Notes: generated by a model from the letters alone, not told the origin. Shown: positions 53,407-62,898, counted from the first letter of the stretch. The stretch: DNA of 64,000 nt from Actinomycetes bacterium (GCA_022839745.1 JALHJB010000004.1:1-64000); one strand, 5' to 3'. Numbers and translations: made by a program.

Positions 53407-53832
53407 ATGGCCAAGAAGGGCACCGGCATCAAGAAGGCGGCCGAGGAGCTCGGCGTCTCGCCCAAGTGGATCCGGGAGCGTATCGCCGAGGGAGTCGTCA
53501 CACTCGAACGTGCCGGAACACGGAACAACAGCCGCTTCATCCTGTCCGCGGCCGATGTGGAGTCGCTGCGTGCCGCCCGCAATGCCGACCCCGCGGCCGG
53601 TGGCAGCGCCGTCCTCGCACGCATCAACAGACTGGAGTCCGACCGCACCAACCTCCTTGCGCAGGTGGCATGGGCGCGCGCGATCGCCCAGGAGCAACAG
53701 AAGGCGCTCGAGCGGGAGCAACAACGTGCCGACGAACTCGCCGAAGAGCTTGCAGCACAGCGTGCGCGCATCGAACGCCTCAAAGCGCTTTCGGTGCTCG
53801 ACCGGATCCTTGGACGGCACAAGGAGGTCTAG
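53407..53832 (+). CDS. HTH protein with C-terminal coiled coil
   Basis: 141 aa from ATG 53407. The N-terminal MerR-like/excisionase-like helix-turn-helix reads IKKAAEELGVSPKWIRERIAEGV (about 8-30). A long coiled coil follows (about 75-130), rich in Glu, Gln and Arg. It is probably a DNA-binding regulator or nucleoid-type protein; the coiled coil suggests oligomers. It is convergent with the CHAD gene, 13 nt apart. Confidence 0.78.
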   Translation: MAKKGTGIKKAAEELGVSPKWIRERIAEGVVTLERAGTRNNSRFILSAADVESLRAARNADPAAGGSAVLARINRLESDRTNLLAQVAWARAIAQEQQKALEREQQRADELAEELAAQRARIERLKALSVLDRILGRHKEV

Positions 53833-53845
53833 CACCGCCTGTCGC

Positions 53846-54997
53846 TCAGGTCGTCCAGCCCTCCGCCCACGGCTCGTCCCCCACGGCGACCGGAGCCACT
53901 ATCGGCACCTCGTCGCCGGACACCGACCCGGCCGCCTCGATAACGACGTCCGTCGGTGCGGCGGCATCGGCGGCCCCCACGGCATCTCCGTGCTCCTCCG
54001 CGCTTCCTGTCGCTGACGCCGCGCTGGTGTCATCCAGAGACCCCGTTTCCCCGGCCATCGCCGGTGATGCGGGTTCCACAAGCGGTAGCAACAAGTCGGG
54101 CAACAGGCGCTCGGCCGGATACTCGGCAACCTGTGCGGTGAACCGCTCGAACTCGTCGTGGGCGCGCACCTCGAGCACCGCCGAGACCTCGGCGATGTCC
54201 CCGGGCGAGACCCCGGCCCGTGCGGCCGCGGCAACGCGGTCTGCGTCGCTCAGCATATCGAGGAAGACATGTACGTCGTGCAGGTCGCCGAGCACGTCCT
54301 GGAACTCCGTCAGCACAGGGTGAAGCTCGTCGAACACGTCCCCGTAGCACGGCGCGAATGCCTCGACCGCATAGCGCAAGCGCTTGTAGTCGATGCGCAA
54401 CGCATGCTGCCCGGCGATGTTGCGCTCGTCGAGCGCTGCAGGCTGCGCACCAAACACGACTGCCGCACGCTCGGCAACCGCTGCGTGCGCGAACGACGCC
54501 AACGGTCGGTCAGCATCTGCCGTACCCTCGATCGAATGGGCCACTTGGACGAAAGAGGCGCGAGTCTCGGCCAGATCGAGCGCACCGAGCTCCCGGTTGA
54601 GGATGGCAAGCTCGTTCTCCCGCTGCCCCATGCGATACCCCACCATGAACGCGACGCATCGCTGACCGCCCTCGCCGAGCCCTGCACCGAGCCGGGAGAA
54701 CGAATCGATGAACACGTCGGAGTCCCGCACCGGGCCGAGAGCCCGTGTCACGCGACGCGCCCGCCGGTACCATCGACGGAAGTCACGGTGCGGGTACAGC
54801 GGCGCGAGCAGGCGCATGACTTCCCGAAGCCGCCGCGACGCGACACGCATGTCATGCACGGCGTCCATGTCGGCGCCGCCCCGCGCGGCGTCCTCGAGCG
54901 CGAACAGCGGCTCGGCCTTGGCAAGCAACATGCGAGGGGCGGCCTCGCCGAGCGACGTCCGGGCGTTCACGCCCGGGATAGCGAACTTCTTGTCCAC
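53846..54997 (-). CDS. CHAD-domain polyphosphate-associated protein
   Basis: 383 aa from GTG 54997, with GGAG five bases upstream; ATG 55036 is another option. CHAD pattern: VHDMRVASRRLREVMRLL (about 47-64), RRARRVTRALGPVRDSDV, then a second half with LRIDYKRLRYAVEAFAPCYG and FQDVLGDLHDVHVFLD. Conserved His and Arg/Lys bind phosphate. CHAD proteins bind polyphosphate granules. The C-terminal 90 residues (about 295-383) are acidic, Ala/Ser-rich and disordered. It lies near CYTH, and ppx is elsewhere in the window. Confidence 0.93.
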   Translation of the reverse strand: MDKKFAIPGVNARTSLGEAAPRMLLAKAEPLFALEDAARGGADMDAVHDMRVASRRLREVMRLLAPLYPHRDFRRWYRRARRVTRALGPVRDSDVFIDSFSRLGAGLGEGGQRCVAFMVGYRMGQRENELAILNRELGALDLAETRASFVQVAHSIEGTADADRPLASFAHAAVAERAAVVFGAQPAALDERNIAGQHALRIDYKRLRYAVEAFAPCYGDVFDELHPVLTEFQDVLGDLHDVHVFLDMLSDADRVAAAARAGVSPGDIAEVSAVLEVRAHDEFERFTAQVAEYPAERLLPDLLLPLVEPASPAMAGETGSLDDTSAASATGSAEEHGDAVGAADAAAPTDVVIEAAGSVSGDEVPIVAPVAVGDEPWAEGWTT

Positions 54998-55139
54998 ACG
55001 CGCTCCAATCGGCTGCGTAGCATCGGGGACGCACATCCGGGAGGCACGAAAGCGGTTCCACCCTGATGATAACGCAGGGTCGGGCCAATCGACGCGACCA
55101 TCCAGGTGGTTGATGGCTTGATAAGACACCCGAACACGA

Positions 55140-55168
55140 AAGGGCCCCGGCACGATGCCGGGGCCCTT
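55140..55168 (-). terminator. Strong terminator after hsp20
   Basis: AAGGGCCCCGGCA (55140-55152), loop CGA, TGCCGGGGCCCTT (55156-55168): a perfect 13-bp stem. On the minus strand it lies 48 nt after the hsp20 stop and is followed by TTCGTGTT. Probably ends the hsp20 transcript and may insulate the CHAD gene. Confidence 0.8.
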
Positions 55169-55215
55169 CGCTCGCCCGCCGGTCATGTCACGGCCGGATC
55201 GTCGTGCCTGACAGC

Positions 55216-55695
55216 CTACGCCTCAGAGCCGCTCTCGAGCTTCGGCGCACCTGCGCCGCCGATCTCGATCTTGGTCGTCTTGGGACGGGAGGCTTCAAGC
55301 GCCTTGGGTACGTGCACCACGAGGATGCCGTCCTTGTAGTCGGCCGTGATCGTGGCGGGATCGACGCCTTCGGGGATGGTGAGCGAGCGCTCGAAGCTGC
55401 CATAGCAGCTCTCGCACACGAGCCAGTCCTCGCCCTCCTGCTTCTCCTCCTGCCGCCGCTCGCCGCGGATCGACAGCACGCCGTCCGTGACCTCGACCTC
55501 CACGTCGGCCGGGTCGATCCCCGGGAGCTCGGCGCGCACGACGATATCATCGTCCTTGCGCTTCACATCGACCTTGGGCATCCACGCGACCGACTCCCCG
55601 CTCACGTCGGCCGAGCCGAGTCGCGAGAAGATCCGGTCCATGTCGCGCTGCATGCGCAGCACCTCTCCGAATGGGTCCCACCGTACGATCGCCAT
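55216..55695 (-). CDS. Hsp20 small heat-shock protein
   Basis: 159 aa from ATG 55695 with GGAGGTGATGATC upstream. MAIVRWDPFGEVLRMQRDMDR start; alpha-crystallin domain about 38-140 (WMPKVDVKRKDDDIVVRAEL, SFERSLTIPEGVDPATITA, GILVVHVPKA). Two Cys (CESC) sit in the loop of the domain, unusual for the family. It is a holdase for unfolded proteins. It is 65 nt downstream of the clpB stop, in the same direction. Confidence 0.94.
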   Translation of the reverse strand: MAIVRWDPFGEVLRMQRDMDRIFSRLGSADVSGESVAWMPKVDVKRKDDDIVVRAELPGIDPADVEVEVTDGVLSIRGERRQEEKQEGEDWLVCESCYGSFERSLTIPEGVDPATITADYKDGILVVHVPKALEASRPKTTKIEIGGAGAPKLESGSEA

Positions 55696-55760
55696 GATCA
55701 TCACCTCCGTTGTCGTCTGCAGTGGGTGGTATGGCGACCCACCCACGGCGCCTCTTCCTG

Positions 55761-58367
55761 CTAAGCGTGCGCAATGCCCCGCACGCCGAGTTCGTCGCCG
55801 ATGACATCGATCGTCACCGTGTCACCGTCGGCCACGCGGCCCTCGATGATCTCGCGCGCCACGCGGTCGACCACCTCACGCTGGATGAGCCGCTTGAGCG
55901 GCCGGGCGCCAAAGACCGGGTCGAACCCGTCAAGCGCCAGCCGCTCCGTGGCGGCGGGCGTGACCTCGAGCGTGATCTTGCGGTCGGCAAGCCGTTCCCG
56001 CACGAGCGCAAGCTGCAGATCCACGATCGACGCCAGCTGGTCCATCGAAAGCGAGTGGAACACCACCACGTCGTCGATGCGGTTCAGGAACTCGGGGCGG
56101 AACGTGGCCCTGAGCGCCTCGTCGAGCAGGTTGCGCATCGCAGCCTCATCACCGCTCTTGGTGAACTCCGTGATGTACTGGCTGCCCACGTTGCTCGTCA
56201 TGATCACGATCGCGTTCTTGAAGCTCACCACGCGGCCCTGACCGTCGGTCAGACGCCCGTCATCGAGCACCTGCAGCAGCACGTTGAAGACGTCGGGGTG
56301 CGCCTTCTCGATCTCGTCGAGCAGGATCACACTGTACGGCCGCCTGCGCACCGCCTCGGTCAGCTGGCCGCCCTCCTCATAGCCCACGTAGCCCGGAGGC
56401 GCGCCGATGAGCCGCTGCACGCTGAACTTCTCCATGTACTCGGACATGTCGATGCGCACCATCGCGCGCTCGTCGTCGAACATGAACGCGGCGAGCGTCT
56501 TGGCGAGCTCGGTCTTGCCCACGCCGGTAGGGCCGAGGAACAGGAAGCTGCCGATGGGGCGCTCGGGGTCCGAGAGGCCTGCACGCGAACGCCTGATCGC
56601 TCCGGCAACCGCCGAGATGGCCTCGTCCTGGCCCACCACGCGCTCGTGGAGATGCTCCTCGAGGTTGGCGAGCTTGGCCATCTCCCCTTGCATGAGCCGC
56701 GCCACCGGAATGCCGGTCCAGGTGGCCACGACCTCGGCGATCTCGGCCTCGGTGACCTCCTCGCGAAGCATGCCGGCGCCTGCCTGCAGATCCTTCAGCC
56801 TGGCGTCCGCCTCGGCAAGCTGCGCCTCCAGCTGCGGGATCCGCCCATAGCGTATCTCGGCCGCACGCTGGAGATCGCCCTCGCGCTCCGCACGCTCACC
56901 ATCGAGCCGCGCCTCGTCGAGCTCGGCTTTCAAGCGCTGCACGTCCGTGATGACGGTCTTCTCGCTCTCCCACCTGGCCTTGAGTCCCGACATCTGCTCG
57001 GTCACATCGGCCATCTCAGCACGCAGCGCGTCGAGGCGCTCCTTGCTGGCGGCGTCCTTCTCCTTCTGGAGCGCCTGCTCCTCGATCTGCAGCTGCCGCA
57101 GCTGCCGGTCGAGCCGGTCTATCTCCTCGGGCATCGAGTCGATCTCGATGCGCAGCCGTGAGGCCGCCTCGTCGATGAGGTCGATGGCCTTGTCAGGCAG
57201 AAAGCGGTCGGCGATGTAGCGGTCGGAGAGCGTGGCAGCCGCCACGATGGCCCCATCGGCGATGCGCACGCCGTGGTGGACCTCGTAGCGCTCCTTGAGG
57301 CCGCGCAGGATCGCGATGGTGTCCTCCACGCTCGGCTCGCCCACGAACACCGGCTGGAAGCGCCGCTCCAGGGCCGCGTCCTTCTCGATGTGCTCGCGGT
57401 ACTCGTCGAGCGTCGTGGCGCCGATGGCATGGAGCTCGCCGCGCGCGAGCGCGGGCTTGAGCATGTTGCTCGCGTCCATCGAACCCTCGGCGGCACCGGC
57501 GCCCACAAGCGTGTGCAACTCGTCGATGAAGAGGATCTTCGAGCCCTCGGCCTGCTCGATCTCACGCAGCACGGCCTTCAGGCGATCCTCGAACTCGCCG
57601 CGGTACTTTGCGCCAGCCACCATCGCGCCGAGGTCGAGCGCCACCACGTCCTTGTCGCGGAGCGTGGAGGGCACGTCGCCGGCAACGATACGCTGGGCGA
57701 GACCCTCGACGATCGCCGTCTTGCCGGTGCCGGGCTCGCCGATGAGCACCGGGTTGTTCTTGGTGCGGCGCGAGAGCACCTGGATCACGCGGCGGATCTC
57801 CTCGACGCGTCCGATCACCGGATCGAGTTTGCCGTCGCGCGCCGCCTGCGTGAGATTGCGGCTGAACCGCTCGAGCGCCTGGAACTGCGCCTCGGGGTTC
57901 TGGTCGGTCACGCGCGCACCCGCGCGGAGCTCCTCGAGCGCCTCGAGCAGCCGCTTGGCCGTGACACCGGCACGCTCGAGGATCCGTCCTGCCTCGCCCT
58001 TGTCGCCGGCGATCGCCACGAGCAGGTGCTCGGTGGAGACGTACGCGTCCTTGAGCTTGTCGGCATGCTTGAAGGCGTCGCCAAGCACGGTGCCAAGCCG
58101 CGGCCCCGGCTGTGCCGGCCCCTGCACGCCACTGCCGCTCACCCTGGGCATCGCCGCGATCGCCGAGGTGACCTCGGCCTCCATCAGATCGGGGTCGGCA
58201 CCTACCTTCTGCACGATAGGCCGCACGATGCCCTCGGCCGCGTCGAGCAACGCCTTCAGGAGGTGCTCGGGCTCGATCACTTGCGAAGAGGCGTCATCGG
58301 CGATGCCCTGGGCCGCCTGCAACGCCTCGGTGGCCTTCACTGTCAGCTTGTCCATACGTACTGCCAT
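55761..58367 (-). CDS. clpB: ClpB disaggregase
   Basis: 868 aa from ATG 58367 with GGAGTTGG upstream. N-domain repeats (1-150), NBD1 with Walker A GEPGTGKTAIVEGLA and FIDELHTLVGAGAA, the long middle coiled coil (about 405-525) and NBD2 with GPTGVGKTELAKTLA and VILLDEIEKAHPDVF. It pulls polypeptides out of aggregates with DnaK-DnaJ-GrpE, which are encoded upstream in the same direction. Full length. Confidence 0.97.
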   Translation of the reverse strand: MAVRMDKLTVKATEALQAAQGIADDASSQVIEPEHLLKALLDAAEGIVRPIVQKVGADPDLMEAEVTSAIAAMPRVSGSGVQGPAQPGPRLGTVLGDAFKHADKLKDAYVSTEHLLVAIAGDKGEAGRILERAGVTAKRLLEALEELRAGARVTDQNPEAQFQALERFSRNLTQAARDGKLDPVIGRVEEIRRVIQVLSRRTKNNPVLIGEPGTGKTAIVEGLAQRIVAGDVPSTLRDKDVVALDLGAMVAGAKYRGEFEDRLKAVLREIEQAEGSKILFIDELHTLVGAGAAEGSMDASNMLKPALARGELHAIGATTLDEYREHIEKDAALERRFQPVFVGEPSVEDTIAILRGLKERYEVHHGVRIADGAIVAAATLSDRYIADRFLPDKAIDLIDEAASRLRIEIDSMPEEIDRLDRQLRQLQIEEQALQKEKDAASKERLDALRAEMADVTEQMSGLKARWESEKTVITDVQRLKAELDEARLDGERAEREGDLQRAAEIRYGRIPQLEAQLAEADARLKDLQAGAGMLREEVTEAEIAEVVATWTGIPVARLMQGEMAKLANLEEHLHERVVGQDEAISAVAGAIRRSRAGLSDPERPIGSFLFLGPTGVGKTELAKTLAAFMFDDERAMVRIDMSEYMEKFSVQRLIGAPPGYVGYEEGGQLTEAVRRRPYSVILLDEIEKAHPDVFNVLLQVLDDGRLTDGQGRVVSFKNAIVIMTSNVGSQYITEFTKSGDEAAMRNLLDEALRATFRPEFLNRIDDVVVFHSLSMDQLASIVDLQLALVRERLADRKITLEVTPAATERLALDGFDPVFGARPLKRLIQREVVDRVAREIIEGRVADGDTVTIDVIGDELGVRGIAHA

Positions 58368-58527
58368 AGCTACCAACTCCTACGGTCATCGCCGCCGTGC
58401 CCGGCGGACGTGAGCCTGTTACGCACCCGGCCCGCAGAACGCGCAGCCCTCCGGGCTACCGCGCTACCGTTCAAGCCGGCGCCGTTCTCTTCTTGAAGAG
58501 GCGTGACCACACCCAGGCCGCGAGCTC

Positions 58528-58659
58528 TCAGCCCGGACCGCCTTTGATCTCGCCGGCCTTGAGGGCCTCGAGCCAGCGGACGAGCCCGCTGCGCCGGTCA
58601 CCGGGAAGCGACTCGGGGATACCCGGGATGTGACGCCCTGTGTCGCTTCGCCCGCCCAT
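58528..58659 (-). CDS. 43-aa ORF overlapping hspR
   Basis: 43 aa from ATG 58659, which overlaps the hspR stop (TGATG). The sequence starts MGGRSDTGRHIPGIPESLPG and continues DRRSGLVRWLEALKAGEIKG; it is basic and polar with one short amphipathic helix. The translational coupling and clean reading frame support it as real. No family is recognised. It lies in the 0.3 kb between hspR and clpB and has usually been left out of annotation because of its size. Confidence 0.6.
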   Translation of the reverse strand: MGGRSDTGRHIPGIPESLPGDRRSGLVRWLEALKAGEIKGGPG

Positions 58660-59072
58660 CAGCGCTCCCTCCGCACGATGCCGCCGCGCGGCACATGCAC
58701 GATGTCGGCACGCATCGACTTGCGGAACTCGTTGATCTCGGTGGCGAGCGTGCGCTCGGCCCTGGATGCCGCCGCCCGGGCCTCCTCGAGCTGCGCCTCG
58801 AGCTTCTCCTTCTCGATCTCAAGCTCGATGATCCGCATCACACCCGCCAGGTTCACGCCCTCTTCCTGCGTGAGACGCTGGATCAAGCGGAGCCGCTCGA
58901 TGTCGGCATCCGAGTACATCCGCGTGCCGCCGGGCGACCTGCTCGGCTGCACGAGTTGCTTGCGCTCGTAGATGCGCAGCGTCTGCGGATGCACGCCCGC
59001 GAGCTCGGCCGCCACACTGATCATGTACACGGGGCGGTCCTTCCCGCTGCCGCCCTGCTGTCGTCTCACCAT
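58659..59072 (-). CDS. hspR: HspR, MerR-family heat-shock repressor
   Basis: 137 aa. N-terminal MerR-type winged helix: YMISVAAELAGVHPQTLRIYERKQL (16-40), then RSPGGTRMYSDADIERLRLI, and an extended coiled coil (about 85-125). In Streptomyces and Mycobacterium HspR with DnaK as co-repressor represses dnaK and clpB. Its place at the end of dnaK-grpE-dnaJ is characteristic of actinobacteria. I did not find a clear CTTGAGT-N7-ACTCAAG site upstream of dnaK. Confidence 0.94.
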   Translation of the reverse strand: MVRRQQGGSGKDRPVYMISVAAELAGVHPQTLRIYERKQLVQPSRSPGGTRMYSDADIERLRLIQRLTQEEGVNLAGVMRIIELEIEKEKLEAQLEEARAAASRAERTLATEINEFRKSMRADIVHVPRGGIVRRER

Positions 59073-59088
59073 GGCACTGCCTCCTTCG

Positions 59089-60210
59089 CTACGCGATATG
59101 GGCGCGAACGTCGTCTGTGCGCAGCGATTCGAACTCCCGGAGCAGATCCTTCTGCTTGGACGTGAGCTTCTGTGGCACCACGATCTTCACGCGCACCTTG
59201 AGGTCGCCCGATCCACGGCCCTTGAGCTTGGGGGCGCCCTTGCCCGGCACGCGGAAAACCTTGCCGTCCGCCGTGCCCGCCGGCACCTTGAGCTTCACCT
59301 TGCCGCCGCCCGGCGTAGGCACCATCACCTCGGTGCCGAGCGCCGCCTCCGTGATCGTCACCGGCAGGTCGAGCACCACATCGGCGCCATCGCGCGAGAA
59401 GTACGGATGCTCCTTGATGTGGGTGGTGACATACAGGTCACCCGCCGGGGCGCCGCCGGTCCCCGGCTCGCCCTTGCCCGCGAACCGGAGCTTGCCGCCG
59501 TCAGTGACTCCCGGCGGGATGTTCACGGTGAGCGGCTTGACCCGGATGACCGCGCCCTTGCCCTTGCAGGTGGTGCAGGGGTGCTCGATGATCCGGCCGG
59601 TGCCGCCACACCGCTGACACGGACGTGAGAACCCGAACACGCCCTGGCCCTGCGACACGTGCCCGGTGCCGGAACAGGTGGGGCAGGTGGTGGCACTCGT
59701 GCCCGGCTTGGCGCCGGTACCCGAGCAGGTCGCGCACGACTCCGTGCGCTTCACGTCCACCTTGGTCGACGTGCCGGTGAGCGCCTCTTCGAACGTGAGC
59801 GTGAGGTCGTACTGCAGGTCGGCCCCTCGGTGCGCGCTCCTCCTGCGACCGCCGCCGCCAGCTCCGCCGCTGAAGAGGTTCCCGAACAGGTCGCCGAGAT
59901 CGCCCATGTCCACGGTGCTGTAGCCGCCGGCGCCACCGGAGAACCCGCCGCCAGGCCAGCCTGCGCCAGGACCGCCCGCGCCGCCGGGGGGCATGTTCCC
60001 GCCGAAGTAGCGCCCGTACGTGTCGTACTGCTGGCGCTTCTCGTCGTCGGATAGCACCTCGTACGCCTCGTTGATCTCCTTGAACTTCTCCTCGGAACCA
60101 CCGGCGTCGGGGTGGTGTTTGCGTGCCTGCTTGCGGAACGCCTTCTTTATCTCGTCGGCGGTCGCCGTCTTAGCGACCCCGAGTATGTCGTAGTAGTCCT
60201 TGTCGGCCAT
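59089..60210 (-). CDS. dnaJ: DnaJ co-chaperone
   Basis: 373 aa. J-domain 1-70 with HPD in QARKHHPDAGG; Gly/Phe-rich region about 75-120; four zinc-finger repeats CATCSGTG, CPTCSGTG, CQRCGGTG and CTTCKGKG (about 155-210); C-terminal domains follow. Stimulates DnaK. The gene is 10 nt downstream of grpE and 16 nt before hspR. Confidence 0.97.
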   Translation of the reverse strand: MADKDYYDILGVAKTATADEIKKAFRKQARKHHPDAGGSEEKFKEINEAYEVLSDDEKRQQYDTYGRYFGGNMPPGGAGGPGAGWPGGGFSGGAGGYSTVDMGDLGDLFGNLFSGGAGGGGRRRSAHRGADLQYDLTLTFEEALTGTSTKVDVKRTESCATCSGTGAKPGTSATTCPTCSGTGHVSQGQGVFGFSRPCQRCGGTGRIIEHPCTTCKGKGAVIRVKPLTVNIPPGVTDGGKLRFAGKGEPGTGGAPAGDLYVTTHIKEHPYFSRDGADVVLDLPVTITEAALGTEVMVPTPGGGKVKLKVPAGTADGKVFRVPGKGAPKLKGRGSGDLKVRVKIVVPQKLTSKQKDLLREFESLRTDDVRAHIA

Positions 60211-60220
60211 TCCCGGCTCC

Positions 60221-60886
60221 TTAGGACTCCGGTCCTCCGGTGCTCACCACGACCGAAGCTGGTCTGAGCACGCGACCGTGCATCCGGTAGCCACACTGAT
60301 ACATATCCACACATGTGCCCTCAGGCACGTCATCGCGGTTGGCCTGACCGACCGCCTGGTGCTCGTTGGGGTCGAACGGCTCGCCGACGGGGTCGATGCG
60401 CTCCACGCCTTCCTTGGCGAACACATCGAGGATCTGCTGGCGGACCAACTCTACGCCGGCGACGAAGCCAGTAGGCTCGCCGCTCTCCTCGGCATGCGCA
60501 AGCGCCCGCTCGAGGTTGTCGAGCGCGGGCAGCACTTCTGACACGATGCGCTGCCCGGCCCGCTTGATGGCGTCTTCCTGCTCGCGCGCCACGCGCTTGC
60601 GGTAGTTGTCGAACTCCGCCTGGAGCCGCTGCGCGGTCTCCAGGTGCCGTCCGGCCTCCTCGCGTGCACGCGTCAGTTCATCCTCGAGCTGATCGCCGCG
60701 GAACTCGAACTCGGCGCCGAGGTCCTCGGCAAGCGTGGGATCGACTCCCGTCTCCGTTGCCGTGCGATCGGTCTGCGCAGGCCCGGCCGGGGGGACCTTC
60801 GAGGTCGCCTCCACAGCGTGGTCTTCGCGAGGACCGCGACCGAGGGGGTCACCCCCGGCCGGGCCCTTTTGAGTTCTCGGAGTCAT
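60221..60886 (-). CDS. grpE: GrpE nucleotide exchange factor
   Basis: 221 aa. An acidic, low-complexity N-terminus (1-60) precedes a coiled coil (about 65-110) and the GrpE head: ALAHAEESGEPTGFVAGVEL, FDPNEHQAVGQ and the end GYRMHGRVLRPASVVVS, the family's most conserved motif. Exchanges ADP on DnaK. It starts 2 nt after the dnaK stop. Confidence 0.96.
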   Translation of the reverse strand: MTPRTQKGPAGGDPLGRGPREDHAVEATSKVPPAGPAQTDRTATETGVDPTLAEDLGAEFEFRGDQLEDELTRAREEAGRHLETAQRLQAEFDNYRKRVAREQEDAIKRAGQRIVSEVLPALDNLERALAHAEESGEPTGFVAGVELVRQQILDVFAKEGVERIDPVGEPFDPNEHQAVGQANRDDVPEGTCVDMYQCGYRMHGRVLRPASVVVSTGGPES

Positions 60887-60888
60887 GG

Positions 60889-62775
60889 CTACTCGTCTCC
60901 GTCGACGACTTCGTAGTCGGCCACTTCCTCGTCGGCCTCGGGAGCCGCGCCGCCCTCGGCGGCCTGCTCGTCCTGGGCCTGCTGGTACACGATCTCCGCG
61001 AGCTTGTAGCTCTTCTCCTGCAGCGCGGTCGTCGCGCTCTTGATCGCCTCGATGTCATCGCCCTCGAGCGCCTTCTTCACCTCGGCGACAGCAGCCTCGA
61101 CATCGCTCTTCGTGTCCTCCGGCACCTTGTCGCCAAGGTCCGCAAGCGTCTTCTCGGTCCCGTACACGAGGCTGTCGGCGGTGTTGCGCACCTCGGCCTC
61201 TTCCTTCTTCTTGCGGTCCTCGTCGGCGTGGCTCTCAGCGTCGTTCACCATGCGCTCGACTTCCTCATCGGAGAGCGCGGTGCTACCGGTGATCGTGATC
61301 TTCTGCTCCTGACCGGTGCCGCGGTCCTTGGCCGAGACGTTCACGATGCCGTTGGCGTCGATGTCGAACGTCACCTCGATCTGCGGCACGCCACGGGGGG
61401 CCGGCGGGATGTTCATCAGGTGGAACTTGCCCAGCGTCTTGTTGTAGGCCGCCATCTCACGCTCGCCCTGCAGAACGTGGATCTCCACCGAGCTCTGGCC
61501 GTCGGCGGCCGTGGTGAAGGTCTCGCTCTTGCGGGTCGGGATCGTGGTGTTGCGCTCGATGAGCTTGGTCATCACGCCGCCGAGGGTCTCCACGCCAAGC
61601 GACAGCGGGGTCACGTCGAGCAGCAGGATGTCCTTCACGTCGCCGCCAAGCACGCCGCCCTGGATGGCAGCGCCCACCGCGACGACCTCGTCCGGGTTCA
61701 CGCCCTTGTGCGGGTCCTTGCCGGTGATCTCCTTCACGAGCTCCTGCACGGCGGGCATACGGGTCGAGCCGCCCACCAGGATCGCGTGGTCGAGGTCGCC
61801 CGGCTTGATGCCGGCGTCCTTGAGCGCGTTCTGCACCGGCTTGCGGCACCGCTCGAGCAGGTCGTTGGTGATCTTCTGGAACTCGGCACGCGTGAGCGTG
61901 TAGTCGAGGTGCTTGGGGCCATCGGCGCCGGCTGTGATGAACGGCAGGTTGATCTGCGCGGTCTGCGTGGTGGAGAGCTCCATCTTGGCCTTCTCGGCCT
62001 CGGCGCGCAGGCGCTGCAGGGCCATCTTATCCGTGCGCAGGTCGATCCCGTGATCGCCGAGGAACTTCTCGGCGAGCCAGTCGATGATGCGCTGGTCCCA
62101 GTCGTCGCCACCGAGGTGGTTGTCGCCGGAGGTGGACTTCACCTCGAACACACCGTCACCGATTTCGAGCACCGACACGTCGAACGTGCCGCCGCCGAGG
62201 TCGAACACGAGGATGGTCTGGTCGTGGGCGCCCTTGTCGAGACCGTACGCGAGCGCAGCGGCCGTAGGCTCGTTGATGATGCGCTTGACCTCGAGACCGG
62301 CGATCTTGCCGGCGTCTTTGGTGGCCTGGCGCTGCATGTCGTTGAAGTACGCGGGAACCGTGATCACGGCTTCGGTGACCGGCTGGCCAAGGTAGGCCTC
62401 GGCGTCGGCCTTGAGCTTCTGCAGCACCATCGCCGAGATCTCCTCCGGCGTGTAGTGCTTGCCGTCGATGTTGACCACCGTTCGGCCGTCCTTGCCCTTC
62501 TCGACCTTGTACGCGATGGTGCCGCGCTCCGAGGCGGTCTCCTCGAACTTGCGCCCGATGAAGCGCTTGATGGACGTGATGGTCTTCTCGGGGTTGGTGA
62601 CAGCCTGGTTCTTGGCCGCCTTGCCAACGATGCGCTCGCCGTCCTTGCGGAACGCCACGACCGACGGCGTGGTCCGGTCGCCCTCGGCGTTCACGATGAT
62701 CGTGGGCTCGCCGCCCTCAAGCACCGCGACCGCGGAGTTGGTGGTACCCAGGTCGATACCGATGATCTTGCCCAT
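60889..62775 (-). CDS. dnaK: DnaK (Hsp70)
   Basis: 628 aa. ATPase domain: IGIDLGTTNSAVAVLEGG, VITVPAYFNDMQRQATKDAG, IINEPTAAALAYGLDK, VFDLGGGTFDVSVLEIGDG and ILVGGSTRMPAVQELV. Substrate-binding domain from about 375 (VTPLSLGVETLGGVMTKLI), then a lid and a disordered acidic tail. First gene of dnaK-grpE-dnaJ-hspR, with a canonical promoter at 62870-62898. Confidence 0.98.
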   Translation of the reverse strand: MGKIIGIDLGTTNSAVAVLEGGEPTIIVNAEGDRTTPSVVAFRKDGERIVGKAAKNQAVTNPEKTITSIKRFIGRKFEETASERGTIAYKVEKGKDGRTVVNIDGKHYTPEEISAMVLQKLKADAEAYLGQPVTEAVITVPAYFNDMQRQATKDAGKIAGLEVKRIINEPTAAALAYGLDKGAHDQTILVFDLGGGTFDVSVLEIGDGVFEVKSTSGDNHLGGDDWDQRIIDWLAEKFLGDHGIDLRTDKMALQRLRAEAEKAKMELSTTQTAQINLPFITAGADGPKHLDYTLTRAEFQKITNDLLERCRKPVQNALKDAGIKPGDLDHAILVGGSTRMPAVQELVKEITGKDPHKGVNPDEVVAVGAAIQGGVLGGDVKDILLLDVTPLSLGVETLGGVMTKLIERNTTIPTRKSETFTTAADGQSSVEIHVLQGEREMAAYNKTLGKFHLMNIPPAPRGVPQIEVTFDIDANGIVNVSAKDRGTGQEQKITITGSTALSDEEVERMVNDAESHADEDRKKKEEAEVRNTADSLVYGTEKTLADLGDKVPEDTKSDVEAAVAEVKKALEGDDIEAIKSATTALQEKSYKLAEIVYQQAQDEQAAEGGAAPEADEEVADYEVVDGDE

Positions 62776-62869
62776 TGATGGTGCTCCTTTCGGATCCTCC
62801 CCGGCGACGCCGGAGCGGCTTGTTCACTGAGATGACCGACACGGCCCTGAGGGCGATGTCGCGATTCAC

Positions 62870-62898
62870 AGTGTAAAATCTAAGCGCACCATTGTCAA
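62870..62898 (-). promoter_or_regulatory. dnaK promoter
   Basis: Minus strand TTGACA (62898-62893), 17-nt spacer, TACACT (62875-62870). This is a consensus-like housekeeping promoter about 95 nt before the dnaK start. The half site CTTGAC resembles part of the HspR box, but a full inverted repeat was not found. Confidence 0.8.

Noticed and set aside
60664..62778. A 704-codon open frame on the plus strand opposite dnaK and grpE
   Set aside because: Antisense to two intact chaperone genes; low-complexity His/Leu/Gly-rich product.
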